Below, piece after piece: positions 63,001 to 64,000 of a DNA stretch of 64,000 nt. The notes under the pieces are model-generated. The model worked only from the letters and a program-made list of their open reading frames with translations. It was not told the DNA's origin and ran no database searches. Every line of letters starts with the position of its first letter. The stretch's first letter is position 1. Both the position numbers and the translations under genes were made by a program. The DNA comes from Strigamia acuminata (Eukaryota; Arthropoda; Chilopoda; Geophilomorpha; Linotaeniidae). The stretch covers positions 5,580,001-5,644,000 of the forward strand of contig OX442319.1 of assembly GCA_949358305.1 (NCBI GenBank), in the 5' to 3' direction.

Positions 63001-64000
63001 TCTTCCGTTTTCATCGTGTTCGGAAAACCTTCCGTCGTCGAGAGAAAAGAAGTATTTTTTTTAGGAAGAAAGTTGCAAAAAGTCCTTGCCATTTTCTACA
63101 GTGTCGAGGACGAGAAATCAACGCCATTCGACGCCATTTATCACTTCGATTATTCTTTATTTCTATTTCTTATTTATTTCATTTTTAGTATAACTTAATT
63201 CGTTTTATTTTATTTATTTTTGTAAAGTTTAAGAGATTTATTCGCCAGAAAAACAGAATAAATCATTCTTGTCTTTTTTCAAATAACTTGTTTTCTTTTA
63301 ATAAGTTAGAATTAGCTTTTATTTAATAATAGATTTAATTAGTTTTGAGATTATTTATAAGTCCTGTCACGGCATAGTAGTGATTAGTAGTGATTTTAGC
63401 CTAAGTAATCTTCAGAAGAAATGGATTGGGAGGAAATTTTGTATTCCTTATTATTTTCTCTGGTGTTAAAGTTTGTTGTCGATTGGAAGTATTTTGGCTG
63501 GTATGCTGTGTTCGTTGCTATTTACTACACAGAATTTAACAAAATTTAACAAAATTTAGAATTTCTTGTGCAGGGGGGATCCAACCCGAATGCAGCACAA
63601 GAGTTTTTTTTAGATTCCAGTCTTCTTTTTTTCAGAAAATTGAATAAACTTTTTTAGCACGAAAACCATATTGCAGGAATTAATAAAAGAAAATTATTGT
63701 TCTTGGTTTTGGTATATTTATTCCAAATATCCAAATAATCCTCGATAATCTGGACAGCTAGTCTACTTCAAGATCTGTTGAAAGCCAACTGCTATTCATA
63801 CAGTAACTGATTTCAAATTTAATTTTTGTCAAACTATCGATTATTTTTTTAGGTTTAGGAATAACGTATACTTCTACACAGTAGAAGAAGAAGATAAACA
63901 CATCACTGATTTTATAAATGCAAAAAATGACCAATACGCCAATGGTATACCCGTTTGAGAACTTTATTGGTATTTAATCCAACATTACTACTTTTTTTGG

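Larger units (their letters stand above)
55096..64000. repeat. Tandem array of ~3.8-kb retrotransposon-derived units
   Basis: Matching landmarks recur at near-constant spacing. GGACCGCACTTTCGTCACCA is at 55,130 and 58,866. AACGCCATTCGACGCCATTT is at 55,546, 59,266 and 63,120. GATCCAACCCGAATGCA is at 55,975, 58,502 and 63,580, with a variant at 59,814. CCTTCCTTCAATTCCTCAAA is at 56,568, 60,355 and 62,135. A ~580-bp block occurs at 57,720 and 61,267. This gives about 2.5 units, the third cut by the window edge. Units differ by indels and extra insertions. Confidence 0.8.

Overview
This is eukaryotic, animal nuclear DNA. It has many short GT-AG introns and single-copy animal genes, and it is AT-rich and full of repeats. 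The first coding exon of a Src-family kinase resembles arthropod Src42A most closely. Hes genes, KANK, Drosha, a fused UMP synthase and one short run of the arthropod-type telomere repeat (CCTAA on this strand) fit an arthropod or a close ecdysozoan relative. I cannot name the species. Exon edges were read by eye from splice consensus and reading frame and may be off by a base or two.

Layout: 0.8-1.2 kb, N-terminal exon of a Src42A-like kinase (minus strand; the rest lies beyond the left edge). 1.9-4.6 kb, a five-exon trihelix (Myb/SANT-like) gene (minus). 4.85-7.18 kb, a non-autonomous terminal-inverted-repeat element with a 9-bp target duplication and a nested foldback. 8.0-8.6 kb, an unrecognised two-pass membrane protein (minus). 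8.8-9.3 kb, SmD3 (minus). 10.7-11.5 kb, histone H1 (plus), followed by two small inverted-repeat elements. 15.0-15.6 kb (minus) and 29.6-30.3 kb (plus), two divergent Hes-type bHLH-Orange genes. The 14 kb between them holds several exact CSL/Su(H) sites and a young LTR element. 31.0-32.1 kb, guanylate kinase (minus). 32.3-40.3 kb, Drosha (plus), probably sharing a promoter region with the kinase. 40.3-45 kb, repeats. 45.0-51.8 kb, KANK (plus). 52.7-54.5 kb, UMP synthase (plus). 55-64 kb, a tandem array of ~3.8-kb units made of retrotransposon-like pieces.

The most unusual object is the LTR element at 19,380-26,229. Its 1,129-bp LTRs show no difference on side-by-side reading. It has a 4-bp target duplication and a polypurine tract, but its only long ORF (1,430 codons) shows no protease, reverse transcriptase, RNase H or integrase motif and no zinc knuckle. 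The ORF instead carries internal peptide repeats.

The two Hes genes share a duplicated proximal promoter module: two inverted CSL sites, an N-box, a proneural E-box and a TATA box in the same order. This suggests an E(spl)-like Notch-responsive pair into whose intergenic DNA the LTR element jumped recently.

The window is also rich in A/T minisatellites with 19-21 bp periods and in palindromic TIR elements, several of them in introns of Drosha and KANK.
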